The position numbers and the translations under genes were made by a program. DNA of 64,000 nt, taken from the NCBI RefSeq assembly GCF_017355885.1, contig NZ_JAFEUU010000005.1:1-64000 (forward strand). Direction: 5' to 3'. The stretch's first letter is position 1. Each line of letters begins with the position of its first letter. The DNA comes from Sabulicella rubraurantiaca (GTDB lineage Bacteria; Pseudomonadota; Alphaproteobacteria; Acetobacterales; Acetobacteraceae). The notes beneath the pieces were generated by a model that searched no databases, was not told the origin of the DNA, and saw only the letters and a program-made list of their open reading frames with translations. Of this stretch, positions 36,065 through 44,791 are shown in pieces.

Positions 36065-36415
36065 TCTTTCCTCCCTGCGAAAGCGGCGGCGTGTCGGCGC
36101 CCGCTCCCAGCTGCGAATTGCCGGCATCTTTGCGCAGCGCTCGCGCTACTTCCAACGGAAAGAGTGCGTCTCGATGGTGCCTTGTCCATCGCTCCGCGCC
36201 GCTTCCGTCGCATCACATGAAAGGCGAGCGATGGGGCTGCTTCGGATCAGGCGCGTCGTCGCATAGATGAGGCGCTTGAAGTGCCAACAATCCCCGCATA
36301 GCGTGATCGCGACGGCGCGGGACTTCCATCGCGCTTTGGAAGGAAACGGATGTGATGCACGCCGCGGCGAGGCGTGTGACGCATTGCGGCTTCCGCACCC
36401 ATGCAGGAGGCTTCC
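36065..36415. other. 351-base divergent intergenic region between two tctC genes
   Basis: No credible gene: the open frames here have no RBS, no homology pattern and no consistent codon use. The region must hold the promoters of both receptor genes. It contains a 9-bp perfect inverted repeat pair (36186-36194 and 36226-36234), and the pair GCATCACAT (36210-36218) and ATGTGATGC (36350-36358). Confidence 0.5.
36186..36234. repeat. Inverted repeat CCATCGCTC-N31-GAGCGATGG
   Basis: Two perfect 9-base arms (36186-36194, 36226-36234) separated by 31 bases, about 120 bases upstream of the start codon of copy 6 and 180 bases upstream of that of copy 7. It may form a long hairpin or be a pair of half-sites for a dimeric regulator. 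Chance is not excluded for a region of this size. Confidence 0.3.
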
Positions 36416-37372
36416 ATGCAGATCACGAAACGCGGGTTTGCGGCTTTGCTCCTGCTGCCGGCGCTTCCGGCAAGCGCCCAGTCCTGGCCATCCCGCCCGG
36501 TTCGGATCGTGGTTCCGACCGGGGCAGGCGGCATCACTGACATTCTCGCGCGGCTGGTGGGCCAGCGCCTTTCGGACCGGCTCGGCCAGCCCGTCGTGAT
36601 CGAGAACCGGCCGGGTGCGGGCGGGATCGTCGGCACTGAGGCCGTTGCCCGCGCGACGCCCGATGGTCACACGCTGCTGATGGTGTTTCCGAGCCACGCA
36701 GTGAATCCGGCACTGCGGCGGCAACTGCCCTATGACACCGAACGCGACTTTGCCCCGGTCGGCACGGTCAGCACCGTCTCGCTTGTCCTGCTCGTCCCCG
36801 CCGCATCACCGGCCCGCGACGTGCGCGGACTGATCGAACTGGCGCGACGCGAGAGGCTCACCTTCGCGTCGGTTGGCGCGGGAAGCCTCGGCCACCTGGG
36901 CGCGGAGCTGTTCCGCTCCATGGCGAGGATCGATCTGACCCACGTCCCCTTCCGCGGCGCGCCGGAGGCGCAGACGGCCCTGCTGCGTGGCGACGTGTCG
37001 ATGTTCTTTGACACCCCGATCACCGCCCTACCGATGATTCGCGAGGGAAGGATGCGTGCGCTCGGCATCAGCACCACGGAGCGCAGCCCGATTCTGCCGG
37101 ACGTGCCCACCATCGCGGAGGCAGGTGTGCCTGGCTACCACGTGACGGGCTGGAACGGGATCCTCGCACCCGCCGGCACGCCGCCCGCCGTGGTGGACCG
37201 CCTTTCGCGCGAGCTGCGCGAGGTGCTGGCTGAGCCGGAGATCCGCTCGAAGTTGGCGGAGCAGGGCGCAGACCCCGCACCGACCACGCCCGAAGCCTTC
37301 GCCCAGCGCATCAGCGCCGATCTTCGCCGCTGGACGGGGGTGATCCGCGAGGCCGGCATCCAGCCCGACTGA
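36416..37372 (+). CDS. TctC/Bug-family periplasmic solute-binding receptor (copy 7)
   Basis: 318 residues, starting MQITKRGFAALLLLPALPASAQ (Sec signal) and then SWPSRPVRIVVPTGAGG. The loop reads GGITDILAR, followed by VIENRPGAGGIVG, PDGHTLLMVFPSH, HVPFRGAPEA (Phe for the usual Tyr) and LPDVPTIAEAGVPGYH. CAGGAGG at 36404-36410 fixes the ATG at 36416. The alpha/beta hydrolase gene follows after 10 bases, so the two are co-transcribed. Confidence 0.9.
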   Translation: MQITKRGFAALLLLPALPASAQSWPSRPVRIVVPTGAGGITDILARLVGQRLSDRLGQPVVIENRPGAGGIVGTEAVARATPDGHTLLMVFPSHAVNPALRRQLPYDTERDFAPVGTVSTVSLVLLVPAASPARDVRGLIELARRERLTFASVGAGSLGHLGAELFRSMARIDLTHVPFRGAPEAQTALLRGDVSMFFDTPITALPMIREGRMRALGISTTERSPILPDVPTIAEAGVPGYHVTGWNGILAPAGTPPAVVDRLSRELREVLAEPEIRSKLAEQGADPAPTTPEAFAQRISADLRRWTGVIREAGIQPD

Positions 37373-37382
37373 GGAACAACGA

Positions 37383-38192
37383 ATGCCCGAGATGAAGTTG
37401 GGACCGGATCAGTCCCTGTTCTTCCGCGACGAATGCTTCGCCGATGCCTGGACCGAACCGGAGACCATCCTCCTCCTGCACGGCAATGCGGAGAGCGGGG
37501 AGGCATGGAACGCCTGGATGCCGGCGCTGGGGCGGCGCTTCCGCGTGCTCCGCCCGGATATGCGCGGCTTCGGGCGCTCGACTCCGATGAAGCTGGATCA
37601 CCCCTGGTCGCCCGACGCGCTGGTGGCGGATTTCATTGCCCTGCTGGACCACCTTGGCATCGCGCGCGTCCATGTCGCGGCAGCGAAGATCGCAGGCCCG
37701 CTTGGGATGCGGCTCGCGGCGACCCATCCCGGGCGGGTGCTTTCGCTCACTCTGCTCGGGACGCTGGTGTCGGGCCAGGAAACGCTGGGCGGCCGCGCCG
37801 CTTCCTGGCTGGAGCACATCGAGACGAAGGGCGTCGAAAGCTGGGCGCGCTGGACCATGCCGGAGCGCCTAGGCAGCGCCTCCAGCGAGGCGATGCGCGA
37901 GGGCTGGGCGCGGCTGATGGGGCGGACCGCGCAATCCACCCAGCTCGGCTTCATCCGCTCGGTTCCCGGCATTGACGTGCGCGCGGAGCTTGGGCGCATT
38001 GCCTGTCCCACGCTGGTGGTGACGACCAATGGCAGCGGCCTCGGCTCGCCTGATGCGGTGCGCGAATGGCAGAGGCAAATCCCCGGGTCGGAACTGATGA
38101 TCCTGCCCGGGGATTCCTATCACGTCGCCGCCTCGGATCCGGAGATCTGCGCCGAGGCGACGCTGTCCTTCATTGCGCGTCGGGTGGGGTGA
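37383..38192 (+). CDS. Alpha/beta-hydrolase-fold protein lacking the nucleophile serine
   Basis: 269 residues with the fold's hallmarks: the oxyanion segment ETILLLHGNAESGEAW, then FRVLRPDMRGFGRS and a C-terminal GDSYHVAASDPE containing the expected catalytic histidine (His247). Counting from the well-aligned LAATHPGRV, the nucleophile elbow G-x-S-x-G is A-A-Lys102-I-A. The acid-loop position (TTNGSGLGS) has no aspartate. A classical Ser-Asp-His hydrolase is therefore ruled out; it may be a non-hydrolytic member or one with other chemistry. Co-transcribed with tctC copy 7; overlaps the convergent hydratase gene by 23 bases. Confidence 0.82.
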   Translation: MPEMKLGPDQSLFFRDECFADAWTEPETILLLHGNAESGEAWNAWMPALGRRFRVLRPDMRGFGRSTPMKLDHPWSPDALVADFIALLDHLGIARVHVAAAKIAGPLGMRLAATHPGRVLSLTLLGTLVSGQETLGGRAASWLEHIETKGVESWARWTMPERLGSASSEAMREGWARLMGRTAQSTQLGFIRSVPGIDVRAELGRIACPTLVVTTNGSGLGSPDAVREWQRQIPGSELMILPGDSYHVAASDPEICAEATLSFIARRVG

Positions 38193-38985
38193 CCGCCTCC
38201 AGATCTGGCAGGCGGTAGCGGTCCTCCGGATCGTTCCAGCCCTTGAATTGGGGCGCGCGCTTTTCCGCGAAGGCGGCGCGGCTTTCCAGGAGGTCGTCCT
38301 TCGCCCCGTGCTCGTGCAGCCGCGCGGCGAGGTCGCGCTGCGCAGGGTTCGGGGCAGGGCGCATCCGGCGCATCATGTGGACCGTGTTGACGCGCGCCGC
38401 GGGCGGCAGGGTCAGGATGTGCGATGCCATTTCCATCGCCGACTCGACCTCCTCGCCCGGCTCGACGAGGCGGTTGAGGAATCCGAGCTGGAAGAAGCGC
38501 TCGGCGGTGAAGCGGAAGCCCAGCGCCATTTCCATCGCCACGGGATAGGCGAGGTTGGCGAGGTGGCCGTGATTCCAGCCGCCCAGCAGCCAGCGCTTTG
38601 CCTCGGACACCTCGAAGATCGCCGTGCGAGCGGCGACGCGGAGGTCCGTCCGCTCCACCAGCATGAAGCCGCCGCCCATGGCGAAGCCGTTCACGGCCGT
38701 GATCACAGGCTTCTCCAGCGTGCCGGCATTGAACGGGTCCTCCGTCACGGAGCGGCGGCCACCTGGATTCCGCTCGGCGAGTGATTCCTTCATGTCCTCG
38801 CCGGCGCAGAAGCCGCGGCCGGTTCCGGTGAGGATCGCCACCTCCAGCGCCGCGTCGCGGCGGAAGCTGCTCCAGATGCGGGCAAGTTCCTCGCGCATCT
38901 CGTGGTTCAGCGCGTTCAGCCGCTCGGGCCGATTCAGCCGCACCACGAGCACTTGCCCGCGCGTCTCGGTTTCCACCACCGCCAT
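38170..38985 (-). CDS. Enoyl-CoA hydratase/isomerase family protein
   Basis: 271 residues of the crotonase superfamily. VLVVRLNRPERLNALNHEM, AILTGTGRGFCAGEDMKE and TAVNGFAMGGGFML form the acyl-CoA and oxyanion pockets; IFEVSEAKRWLLGG carries the glutamate candidate. The C-terminus ends in FAEKRAPQFKGW, typical for this superfamily. RBS AAGGAGGAG lies 6 bases before the ATG at 38985. The upstream neighbour on the same strand is the GntR gene, 16 bases away, so regulator and hydratase are likely co-transcribed. Confidence 0.9.
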   Translation of the reverse strand: MAVVETETRGQVLVVRLNRPERLNALNHEMREELARIWSSFRRDAALEVAILTGTGRGFCAGEDMKESLAERNPGGRRSVTEDPFNAGTLEKPVITAVNGFAMGGGFMLVERTDLRVAARTAIFEVSEAKRWLLGGWNHGHLANLAYPVAMEMALGFRFTAERFFQLGFLNRLVEPGEEVESAMEMASHILTLPPAARVNTVHMMRRMRPAPNPAQRDLAARLHEHGAKDDLLESRAAFAEKRAPQFKGWNDPEDRYRLPDLEAVTPPDAQ

Positions 38986-39001
38986 GCCAGTCTCCTCCTT
39001 T

Positions 39002-39700
39002 TTAGCGTTCCGAAGCCGTGATCGCGGAAAGCAGCCGCGCGCGCCCCGCCCGCCCGTGCCGCTCGCCCAGGGCGCGGGCCTGCTCCACCTCCCCGGCCAG
39101 GATGGCGTCGAGGATCTGCCGGTGTTCGGCATTCGCGTCGCCCATATGCGCCCCCGTCTCGAAGGAGCGGCGACGCAGCAGGAGCAGCTTGCGCGTATGC
39201 GCAAGATAGACGGCCTCGGCTGGGGCGTTGCCGGCGAAGGCCATCTGCCGCATGTGGAAGCGCACGTTCAGGTCGAAGAAGACATCGCGCTGCTCATCGC
39301 GCGCGGCTTCCTCCATCTCCTGCACCATGGCCTGAAGCTCCAGCGCTTGTGCGGCGGTGATGCTCGCAGCCAGGCGCCCCGCGGCATAGCCGAGCAGGAG
39401 CGCGTTCAACTCGTAGATCGCCATCGCCTCCTCCAGCGGCAACTCCCGCACGAAGGCGCCGCGGTTGAGGATGACGGTGACAAGACCCTGCCGCTCCAGC
39501 GCACGCGCCGCCTCGCGCACCGGGCCCCGGCTCACGCCCAGGCGGCGGGCGAGGGCCAGCTCGTTGATGTGCTGGCCCGGCCCCAGCTCGCCGCGAAGGA
39601 TCATGCCCTCCAGCTCGGCCTCGACCGTCGCTGCGAGGGGAGAGGGGCCAGGCTCCTCCGCTGGTGATGGCGCGGCTATTGCCGACAATCTCTTGGACAT
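39002..39700 (-). CDS. GntR-family transcriptional regulator (FadR/FCD subgroup)
   Basis: 232 residues. The winged helix-turn-helix (about 25-85) reads GPGQHINELALARRLGVSRGPVREAARALERQGLV. The helical FCD ligand-binding domain (about 100-225) has the family histidines in LNVRFHMRQMA, and in NAEHRQILDAI and ERHGRAGR. FCD regulators usually sense carboxylates such as lactate, gluconate or aromatic acids. ATG at 39700 is chosen; another at 39730 is possible. It diverges from the amidohydrolase-CoA-transferase-TctC unit, the obvious target. Confidence 0.92.
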   Translation of the reverse strand: MSKRLSAIAAPSPAEEPGPSPLAATVEAELEGMILRGELGPGQHINELALARRLGVSRGPVREAARALERQGLVTVILNRGAFVRELPLEEAMAIYELNALLLGYAAGRLAASITAAQALELQAMVQEMEEAARDEQRDVFFDLNVRFHMRQMAFAGNAPAEAVYLAHTRKLLLLRRRSFETGAHMGDANAEHRQILDAILAGEVEQARALGERHGRAGRARLLSAITASER

Positions 39701-39818
39701 TTCTGGCTCGCGAAATGCTCTCGCCTGCATAGAGGCAGATTTGCTTCGCCGCCACAGGGAAAATGTGTTGGCAATTCGTTGACGGGGTGCCACGCTTCCC
39801 GAAACGGAGGAAGCGAGA

Positions 39819-40796
39819 ATGAGTGAAGCCATGGCGGCGGATGCGCGCCCAGTGCCGATCCTGGACGGGCTGCGCGACCGCTCGATCCTCGACATCCCGA
39901 TCGTGGATGCGCACCACCACCTGTGGGACCTCAAGGCCGGGCACTATCCCACCAAGCAGGACCAGTACGACACGAAGTTCTTCCTGGGCGACTACCGCAA
40001 GATCTGCCGCGACTACCTCGCCACGGATTATGCGGCCGACCTCGCCGGATTCGACATTCGCGGCACGGTCCACATCCAGGCGGCACGGGCGCAGAACGAG
40101 CAGGTGCAGGAAACGGAATGGCTGCACGAGGTGCATGCGCGCTTCGGCCTGCCTTCCGCGGTGGTGGGCCACGTCATCTTCATCCAGCCTGATTGCGCGG
40201 AAGTGCTGGAAGGCCATGCGCGCTTCCCCCTGATGCGCGGCATCCGCTCGCGCCCCGTCACCTCGCCGGGGCCAGGACAATCCGTCGCCGGGCAGCCGGG
40301 CACGATGCAGGATAATCGCTGGCTGCGGAACTTCGCCCTGCTGGAGAAGCACGGCATGTCCTGGGACATGCGCATCCCCTATTGGCACCTCGCCGAAGGC
40401 GCCGAAGTGGCACGCGCCTTCCCCGGCATCCCGATGGTGGTGAACCACACCGGACTGCCGCTCGACCGGTCGGAGGAAGGGCTGGCGATCTGGCGTCGAG
40501 GGCTGGAGGCGCTGGCGGATTGCCCCAACGTCGTCATCAAGATCTCCGAACTCGGCCTGCCGCACGGCAAGTGGGACATCCCATCCAACGTGCGCGTGGT
40601 GCGCGAGGCGGCTTCGATCTTTGGCCCTGACCGCATCATCTTCGCCAGCAACCTGCCGGTCGCCAGCCTGAGCACGGATTTCAAGGGGATCGTGTCGGTG
40701 ATGCTGGAAGGTCTGAAGGACGCACCGCGCGAGACGCTGGAGAAGTTCTTTCACCGCAATGCGGCCCGTTTCTATCGGATCAACCTCGATGTCTGA
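39819..40796 (+). CDS. Amidohydrolase-family TIM-barrel metal hydrolase (lactonase-like, COG3618 type)
   Basis: 325 residues. The N-terminal metal site is IVDAHHHLWDLKAG, the middle histidine is in MVVNHTGLP, and the C-terminal FASNLPVAS carries the position that is Asp in many relatives but here is Asn-Leu. The group includes 2-pyrone-4,6-dicarboxylate lactonase and L-fuconolactonase. It is a clear paralogue of the gene at 45650-46582. RBS GGAGG at 39807-39811. Its end overlaps the start of the CoA-transferase gene by 8 bases. Confidence 0.87.
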   Translation: MSEAMAADARPVPILDGLRDRSILDIPIVDAHHHLWDLKAGHYPTKQDQYDTKFFLGDYRKICRDYLATDYAADLAGFDIRGTVHIQAARAQNEQVQETEWLHEVHARFGLPSAVVGHVIFIQPDCAEVLEGHARFPLMRGIRSRPVTSPGPGQSVAGQPGTMQDNRWLRNFALLEKHGMSWDMRIPYWHLAEGAEVARAFPGIPMVVNHTGLPLDRSEEGLAIWRRGLEALADCPNVVIKISELGLPHGKWDIPSNVRVVREAASIFGPDRIIFASNLPVASLSTDFKGIVSVMLEGLKDAPRETLEKFFHRNAARFYRINLDV

Positions 40797-41979
40797 GCGG
40801 CAAGGCCCACTCGCCCGCTTTCGAGTCATTGACCTGACGCGCGTGCGGTCCGGCCCCACCTGCGTGCGGCAACTGGCCGATTGGGGCGCCGACGTGATCC
40901 AGATCGAGGCGCCCGAAGGGGTGGACGGCGCCGATGGCGGCTTCGGCGGCGCGCGGCATGGTCCGGATTTCCAGAACCTGCACCGCAACAAGCGCAGCCT
41001 CACGCTGGACCTGAAGTCGCCCGACGGCATTGCCATCCTTAAGCGCCTGGTCGAGCAGGCCGATGTGGTGGTGGAGAATTTCCGCCCCGACGTGAAGAAG
41101 CGTCTCGGCATCGATTATGAGTCGCTTTCCGCCATCAACCCGCGTCTCGTCTATGGCTCCATCTCCGGCTTCGGGCAGGATGGTCCCTATGCGAAGCGGC
41201 CGGGCTTCGACCAGATCGCACAAGGCATGGGCGGGCTGATGTCCATAACCGGCCTGCCGGGGCAGGGGCCGGTGCGCGTCGGCATCCCGGTGGCGGATCT
41301 CACGGCCGGGATCTTCTGCGCCATGGGCATCCTGATCGCGCTGCTGGAGCGGGAGGAGAGCGGCAAGGGCCAGTGGGTCCAGTCCTCGCTGCTCGAGGCG
41401 CAGATCGCCATGCTCGACTTCCAGGCGGCGCGCTGGCTCGTCGCGAAGGAGGTTCCGGGGCAGGCGGGCAATGACCACCCCACCGGCATCCCGACCGGCG
41501 TGTTCCGCACGAAGGATGGGCTGATGAACCTCGCCGCCACTGGCAAGGCCATCTTCACTCGCTTCTGCCAGGCGACAGGTGCGCAGCACATCCTGGACAA
41601 TCCCGATTACGCCACGGCCCCGCTGCGCTCGAAGAACCGCGCCGCGCTGAACCGGGAGATCGGCGAGGTGCTGGCGACACGCACCACCGGCGAGTGGATC
41701 AAGCTGCTGAACGAGGCGGGCGTGCCCTCCGGCCCGATCAACAGGATCGACGAGGTCTTCGCCGACGAGCAGGTGCAGCACCTCGGCATCGCCACGCCGG
41801 TCGAGCATCCGGCGCTGGGGCCGATCGAACTGGTCGGGCAGGCCGTGCGCCTGTCCCGCACGCCGAGCCGGCTCCGCACCGCCGCGCGCGACAAGGGCGA
41901 GGACAGCGCCGCCATCCTGGGCGAGCTGGGCTACGACACGGCCGCCATCGCGGCGCTGCGCGAGCGTCGGGTGATCTGA
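40789..41979 (+). CDS. CaiB/BaiF family CoA-transferase
   Basis: 396 residues, standard single-chain class III CoA-transferase. It reads FRVIDLTRVRSGPTCVRQLADWGADVIQIE, NKRSLTLDLKSPDG, VVVENFRPDVKKRLGIDY and YGSISGFGQDGPY. The active-site segment is GQWVQSSLLEAQ, where many family members have D-V-S-L-L-D; this variant is, to my memory, common in one large uncharacterised subgroup. Probably activates the acid produced by the amidohydrolase. Starts within the amidohydrolase gene and its stop overlaps the next start (TGATG). Confidence 0.92.
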   Translation: MSERQGPLARFRVIDLTRVRSGPTCVRQLADWGADVIQIEAPEGVDGADGGFGGARHGPDFQNLHRNKRSLTLDLKSPDGIAILKRLVEQADVVVENFRPDVKKRLGIDYESLSAINPRLVYGSISGFGQDGPYAKRPGFDQIAQGMGGLMSITGLPGQGPVRVGIPVADLTAGIFCAMGILIALLEREESGKGQWVQSSLLEAQIAMLDFQAARWLVAKEVPGQAGNDHPTGIPTGVFRTKDGLMNLAATGKAIFTRFCQATGAQHILDNPDYATAPLRSKNRAALNREIGEVLATRTTGEWIKLLNEAGVPSGPINRIDEVFADEQVQHLGIATPVEHPALGPIELVGQAVRLSRTPSRLRTAARDKGEDSAAILGELGYDTAAIAALRERRVI

Positions 41980-42938
41980 TGATTGGGCGTCGCTCCCTTC
42001 TTGCCATCGGGGCCACCACGCTGGCGGCTCCGGCCCTTGCCGCCTGGCCGGAGCGCAGCATCCGCCTGGTCGTGCCCTTCGGCGCGGGCGGGCCGCTTGA
42101 CGCGCTGGCGCGGCTGCTGGCGCCGCCCATGAGCGAGGATCTCGGCCAGCCTGTCGTGGTGGAGAACCGGACCGGCGCGGGCGGCGCCATCGGCAGCGCG
42201 GAGGTGGCGCGCTCCGCCCCTGATGGGTACACGGCGCTGATGGCGGGGGTGAACCTGCCGGTGGTTCCGCTGCTCAGCCGTAACCCGCCCTTCCGGATGG
42301 AGGATCTCGCGCCGCTCTCCCGGCTGGCCGTGATCCCGCATGTCATGGTCGTGCCGGCTTCACTGCCCGTGGCGACGGTGGCGGAGTTCGTCGCCTATGC
42401 GAAGGCGCGGCCGGGCCGTCTGTCCTTCGCCTCCTTCGGCGTCACCACCTCCAACCACTTCGCGGGCGAGTTGATGAACATTCGTGCCGGGATCGACCTC
42501 ACCCACGTGCCATATCGCGGCGGGGCGGCGGCAATCACGGACCTTCTGGCGGGGCGCGTGGCCTATATGTTTAGCACCTTGCCCGATGCCTTGCCCTTCC
42601 TGCGGGATGGCCAGTTGAAGCCGCTGGCCGCCATCCACTCCGAAAGGCTGCGTTGGCTGCCCGACGTGCCAACCCTGGCCGAGCAGGGCTTCCCTGATGT
42701 CGTGTCGGAAAGCGCCTTCGGCCTCCTCCTTCGCGCGGGCACACCAGAGGCGATCCAGCTGCGCCTGGGCGATGCCGCACGCCGTGCCCTGGCCAGCGCG
42801 CCGCTGCGCGACAGGCTGGACGGGATGGGCATGGTGCCGGTGGGGAGCAGCGGGGCGGAGTTCGCGGCGCTGATCGAGCGCGACATCCGCGCCTTCTCCG
42901 ACATCATCCGGCACACCGGCATGACGAGCCTGGACTGA
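41979..42938 (+). CDS. TctC/Bug-family periplasmic solute-binding receptor (copy 8)
   Basis: 319 residues. Short signal peptide MIGRRSLLAIGATTLAAPALA then AWPERSIRLVVPFGAGG. The ligand loop is GGPLDALAR, with Pro-Leu before the Asp as in its neighbour copy 9 (GGPMD), so the two form a subgroup. Other blocks: VVENRTGAGGAIG, HVPYRGGAAAI and LPDVPTLAEQGFPDV. Translationally coupled to the CoA-transferase. Confidence 0.9.
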   Translation: MIGRRSLLAIGATTLAAPALAAWPERSIRLVVPFGAGGPLDALARLLAPPMSEDLGQPVVVENRTGAGGAIGSAEVARSAPDGYTALMAGVNLPVVPLLSRNPPFRMEDLAPLSRLAVIPHVMVVPASLPVATVAEFVAYAKARPGRLSFASFGVTTSNHFAGELMNIRAGIDLTHVPYRGGAAAITDLLAGRVAYMFSTLPDALPFLRDGQLKPLAAIHSERLRWLPDVPTLAEQGFPDVVSESAFGLLLRAGTPEAIQLRLGDAARRALASAPLRDRLDGMGMVPVGSSGAEFAALIERDIRAFSDIIRHTGMTSLD

Positions 42939-42950
42939 GGGGGAACCGCC

Positions 42951-43913
42951 ATGAGCATCCAACTGGGCCGCCGCGCCCTCCTGGCCTCGGCCGCCCTGGC
43001 CGCGCCGGCGCCGCTGCGCGCCCAGTCCGCCCCGACGATCCGCCTGATCGTGCCCTTCGCGGCGGGTGGCCCCATGGACATGGTGGCGCGCCTCGTCGCG
43101 CCGAGCGCGGGCGCCCATCTCGGCCAGACCGTGGTGGTGGAGAACCGCACCGGCGGCACCGGCGCGGTCGGCATGGCGGAGGTGGCGCGGGCTCGGCCGG
43201 ACGGGACCACGCTGATGATGACCGGCTCAAGCTGGCCGGTGGTCATGCTGTTGAATCCCAGCCTGTCCTTCCGCATGACGGATTTCGCGCCGCTCACTCG
43301 CCTCACCTTGGCGCCGCACGTCTTCGCCGTGCCCGGCAGCCTGCCGGTACGCAGCGTGGCGGAGTTCATCGCCGAGGCGAAGCGCCGCCCCGGCGAGTGG
43401 TCCTATGGCACGAGCGGCATCGGCACCACGCTGCATCTGGGCACCGAGATGCTGAAGCGCCGCGCGGGCATCGACATCGTCCACGTGCCGTATCGTGGCA
43501 ATGCGCCCGCCATGGCCGACCTGCTGGCGGGGCGGCTGCAGACCATGTTCCCCACCATCGCCGAGGCGACGCCCTTCCTGGCTGATGGCCGGTTACGCGC
43601 CCTGGCTGTCGGCTACAGCGAGCGGATCGACACGCTGCCGGGCGTGCCGACCATGGCCGAGGTCGGGCTGGGCGATGTGCCCGCCGCCTCGGATTTCGGC
43701 GTGGCCACTGGGGCGGAAGTGCCCGCCGCACAGCGCGAGCGACTTTCGGAAGCGTTCCGTGCCTCGGTGCGCGACCCCGCTACGACGGCGCGGCTGCGCG
43801 AGGCAGGCATCTTCGTCGTGGCCAGCACCGCGCAGCGCTTTGCCGAGATGGTGGCGGAGGAGGGGGCCCGCTATGCGGAAATCATCCAAGCCGCCAACAT
43901 CACGCTGAACTGA
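42951..43913 (+). CDS. TctC/Bug-family periplasmic solute-binding receptor (copy 9)
   Basis: 320 residues. Signal LGRRALLASAALAAPAPLRAQ; ligand loop AAGGPMDMVAR; VVENRTGGTGAVG, HVPYRGNAPAM and LPGVPTMAEVGLGDV. It lies 12 bases after copy 8. The two resemble each other in the N-terminal half, suggesting a local duplication followed by divergence, although other copies are nearly as similar by eye. RBS GAGGGGGAA. Confidence 0.9.
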   Translation: MSIQLGRRALLASAALAAPAPLRAQSAPTIRLIVPFAAGGPMDMVARLVAPSAGAHLGQTVVVENRTGGTGAVGMAEVARARPDGTTLMMTGSSWPVVMLLNPSLSFRMTDFAPLTRLTLAPHVFAVPGSLPVRSVAEFIAEAKRRPGEWSYGTSGIGTTLHLGTEMLKRRAGIDIVHVPYRGNAPAMADLLAGRLQTMFPTIAEATPFLADGRLRALAVGYSERIDTLPGVPTMAEVGLGDVPAASDFGVATGAEVPAAQRERLSEAFRASVRDPATTARLREAGIFVVASTAQRFAEMVAEEGARYAEIIQAANITLN

Positions 43914-43948
43914 ACGAACGCACCAACGGGAGAGGGAATCAGCGGGAC

Positions 43949-44791
43949 ATGCCACACGTCCAGGCCGAAGGCGCACGTCTGTATTACGAGGAGACGGGGA
44001 AGGGCCACCCGATCGTCTTCGTGCACGAATACGGCTCCGACCACCGCGAGTGGGAAACGCAGGTCCGCTTCTTCTCGCGGGAGTATCGCTGCATCACCTT
44101 CGCCGCGCGCGGCTACCACCCCTCCGACGTGCCGGACGATCCGGCGCTGTATGGCCAGGATTTCGCGGTGGCCGACATCGCGGCAGTGATGCGTGGCCTT
44201 GGCATTCCGCGCGCCCATGTAGTCGGGCTTTCCATGGGGGCCTTCGCCACGCTGCTCTTCGGCATCCGCCATCCGGAGATGGCGACGGCGCTGGTGGTGG
44301 CCGGCGTGGGCACCGGCTCCGACCTCAAGGAGCTGGAGACGTGGCGCAAGGCCCAGGCCGGACGGGCGGAGCTCATCCGCACCCAGGGCTGGGGCGAGCT
44401 GGCGCTGGAATCCGGTCACAGCCCCACGCGGGTCCAGCTGAAGAAGAAGGACCCGCGCGGCTGGGATGAATTCGTCGCGCATCTGCGCGAGCATTCGCCG
44501 GTGGGTTCGGCGCACACCCAGGCGCGCTACCAGGGGATGCGTGACCCGGTCTATGCCTGGGAGGAGGATCTGCGGCGCATGCAGGTGCCCACGCTGCTGG
44601 CCGTGGGTGACGAGGACTGGCCCTGCATCGAGCCGAACGTCTTCCTCAAGCGCGTCATCCCGAATTGCGGATTGTGGATTCATCCGCGCACGGGCCACGC
44701 GATCAACCTGGAGGAGCCGGCGGCCTTCAACCGCGCGGTCCAGGATTTCTTCTCGACGGTGGAGCGCGGCCGCTGGAGCCTCGACGCATGA
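43949..44791 (+). CDS. Alpha/beta-fold hydrolase
   Basis: 280 residues with an intact catalytic triad: the nucleophile elbow VVGLSMGA (Ser95), the acid in AVGDEDWPC, and the histidine in RTGHAINLEEP. The N-terminus (GARLYYEETGKGHPIVFVHEYGSDHREW) is that of 3-oxoadipate-enol-lactonase/esterase-like members. It follows copy 9 by 35 bases and overlaps the next gene (ATGA), so it acts in the same degradation route. Contrast with the serine-less relative at 37383. Confidence 0.9.
   Translation: MPHVQAEGARLYYEETGKGHPIVFVHEYGSDHREWETQVRFFSREYRCITFAARGYHPSDVPDDPALYGQDFAVADIAAVMRGLGIPRAHVVGLSMGAFATLLFGIRHPEMATALVVAGVGTGSDLKELETWRKAQAGRAELIRTQGWGELALESGHSPTRVQLKKKDPRGWDEFVAHLREHSPVGSAHTQARYQGMRDPVYAWEEDLRRMQVPTLLAVGDEDWPCIEPNVFLKRVIPNCGLWIHPRTGHAINLEEPAAFNRAVQDFFSTVERGRWSLDA

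Noticed and set aside
42951-43913. Adjacent TctC pairs as tandem DNA duplications
   Set aside because: Neighbouring copies share only family-level protein blocks, with no long identical DNA stretch seen, so recent duplication is not supported.
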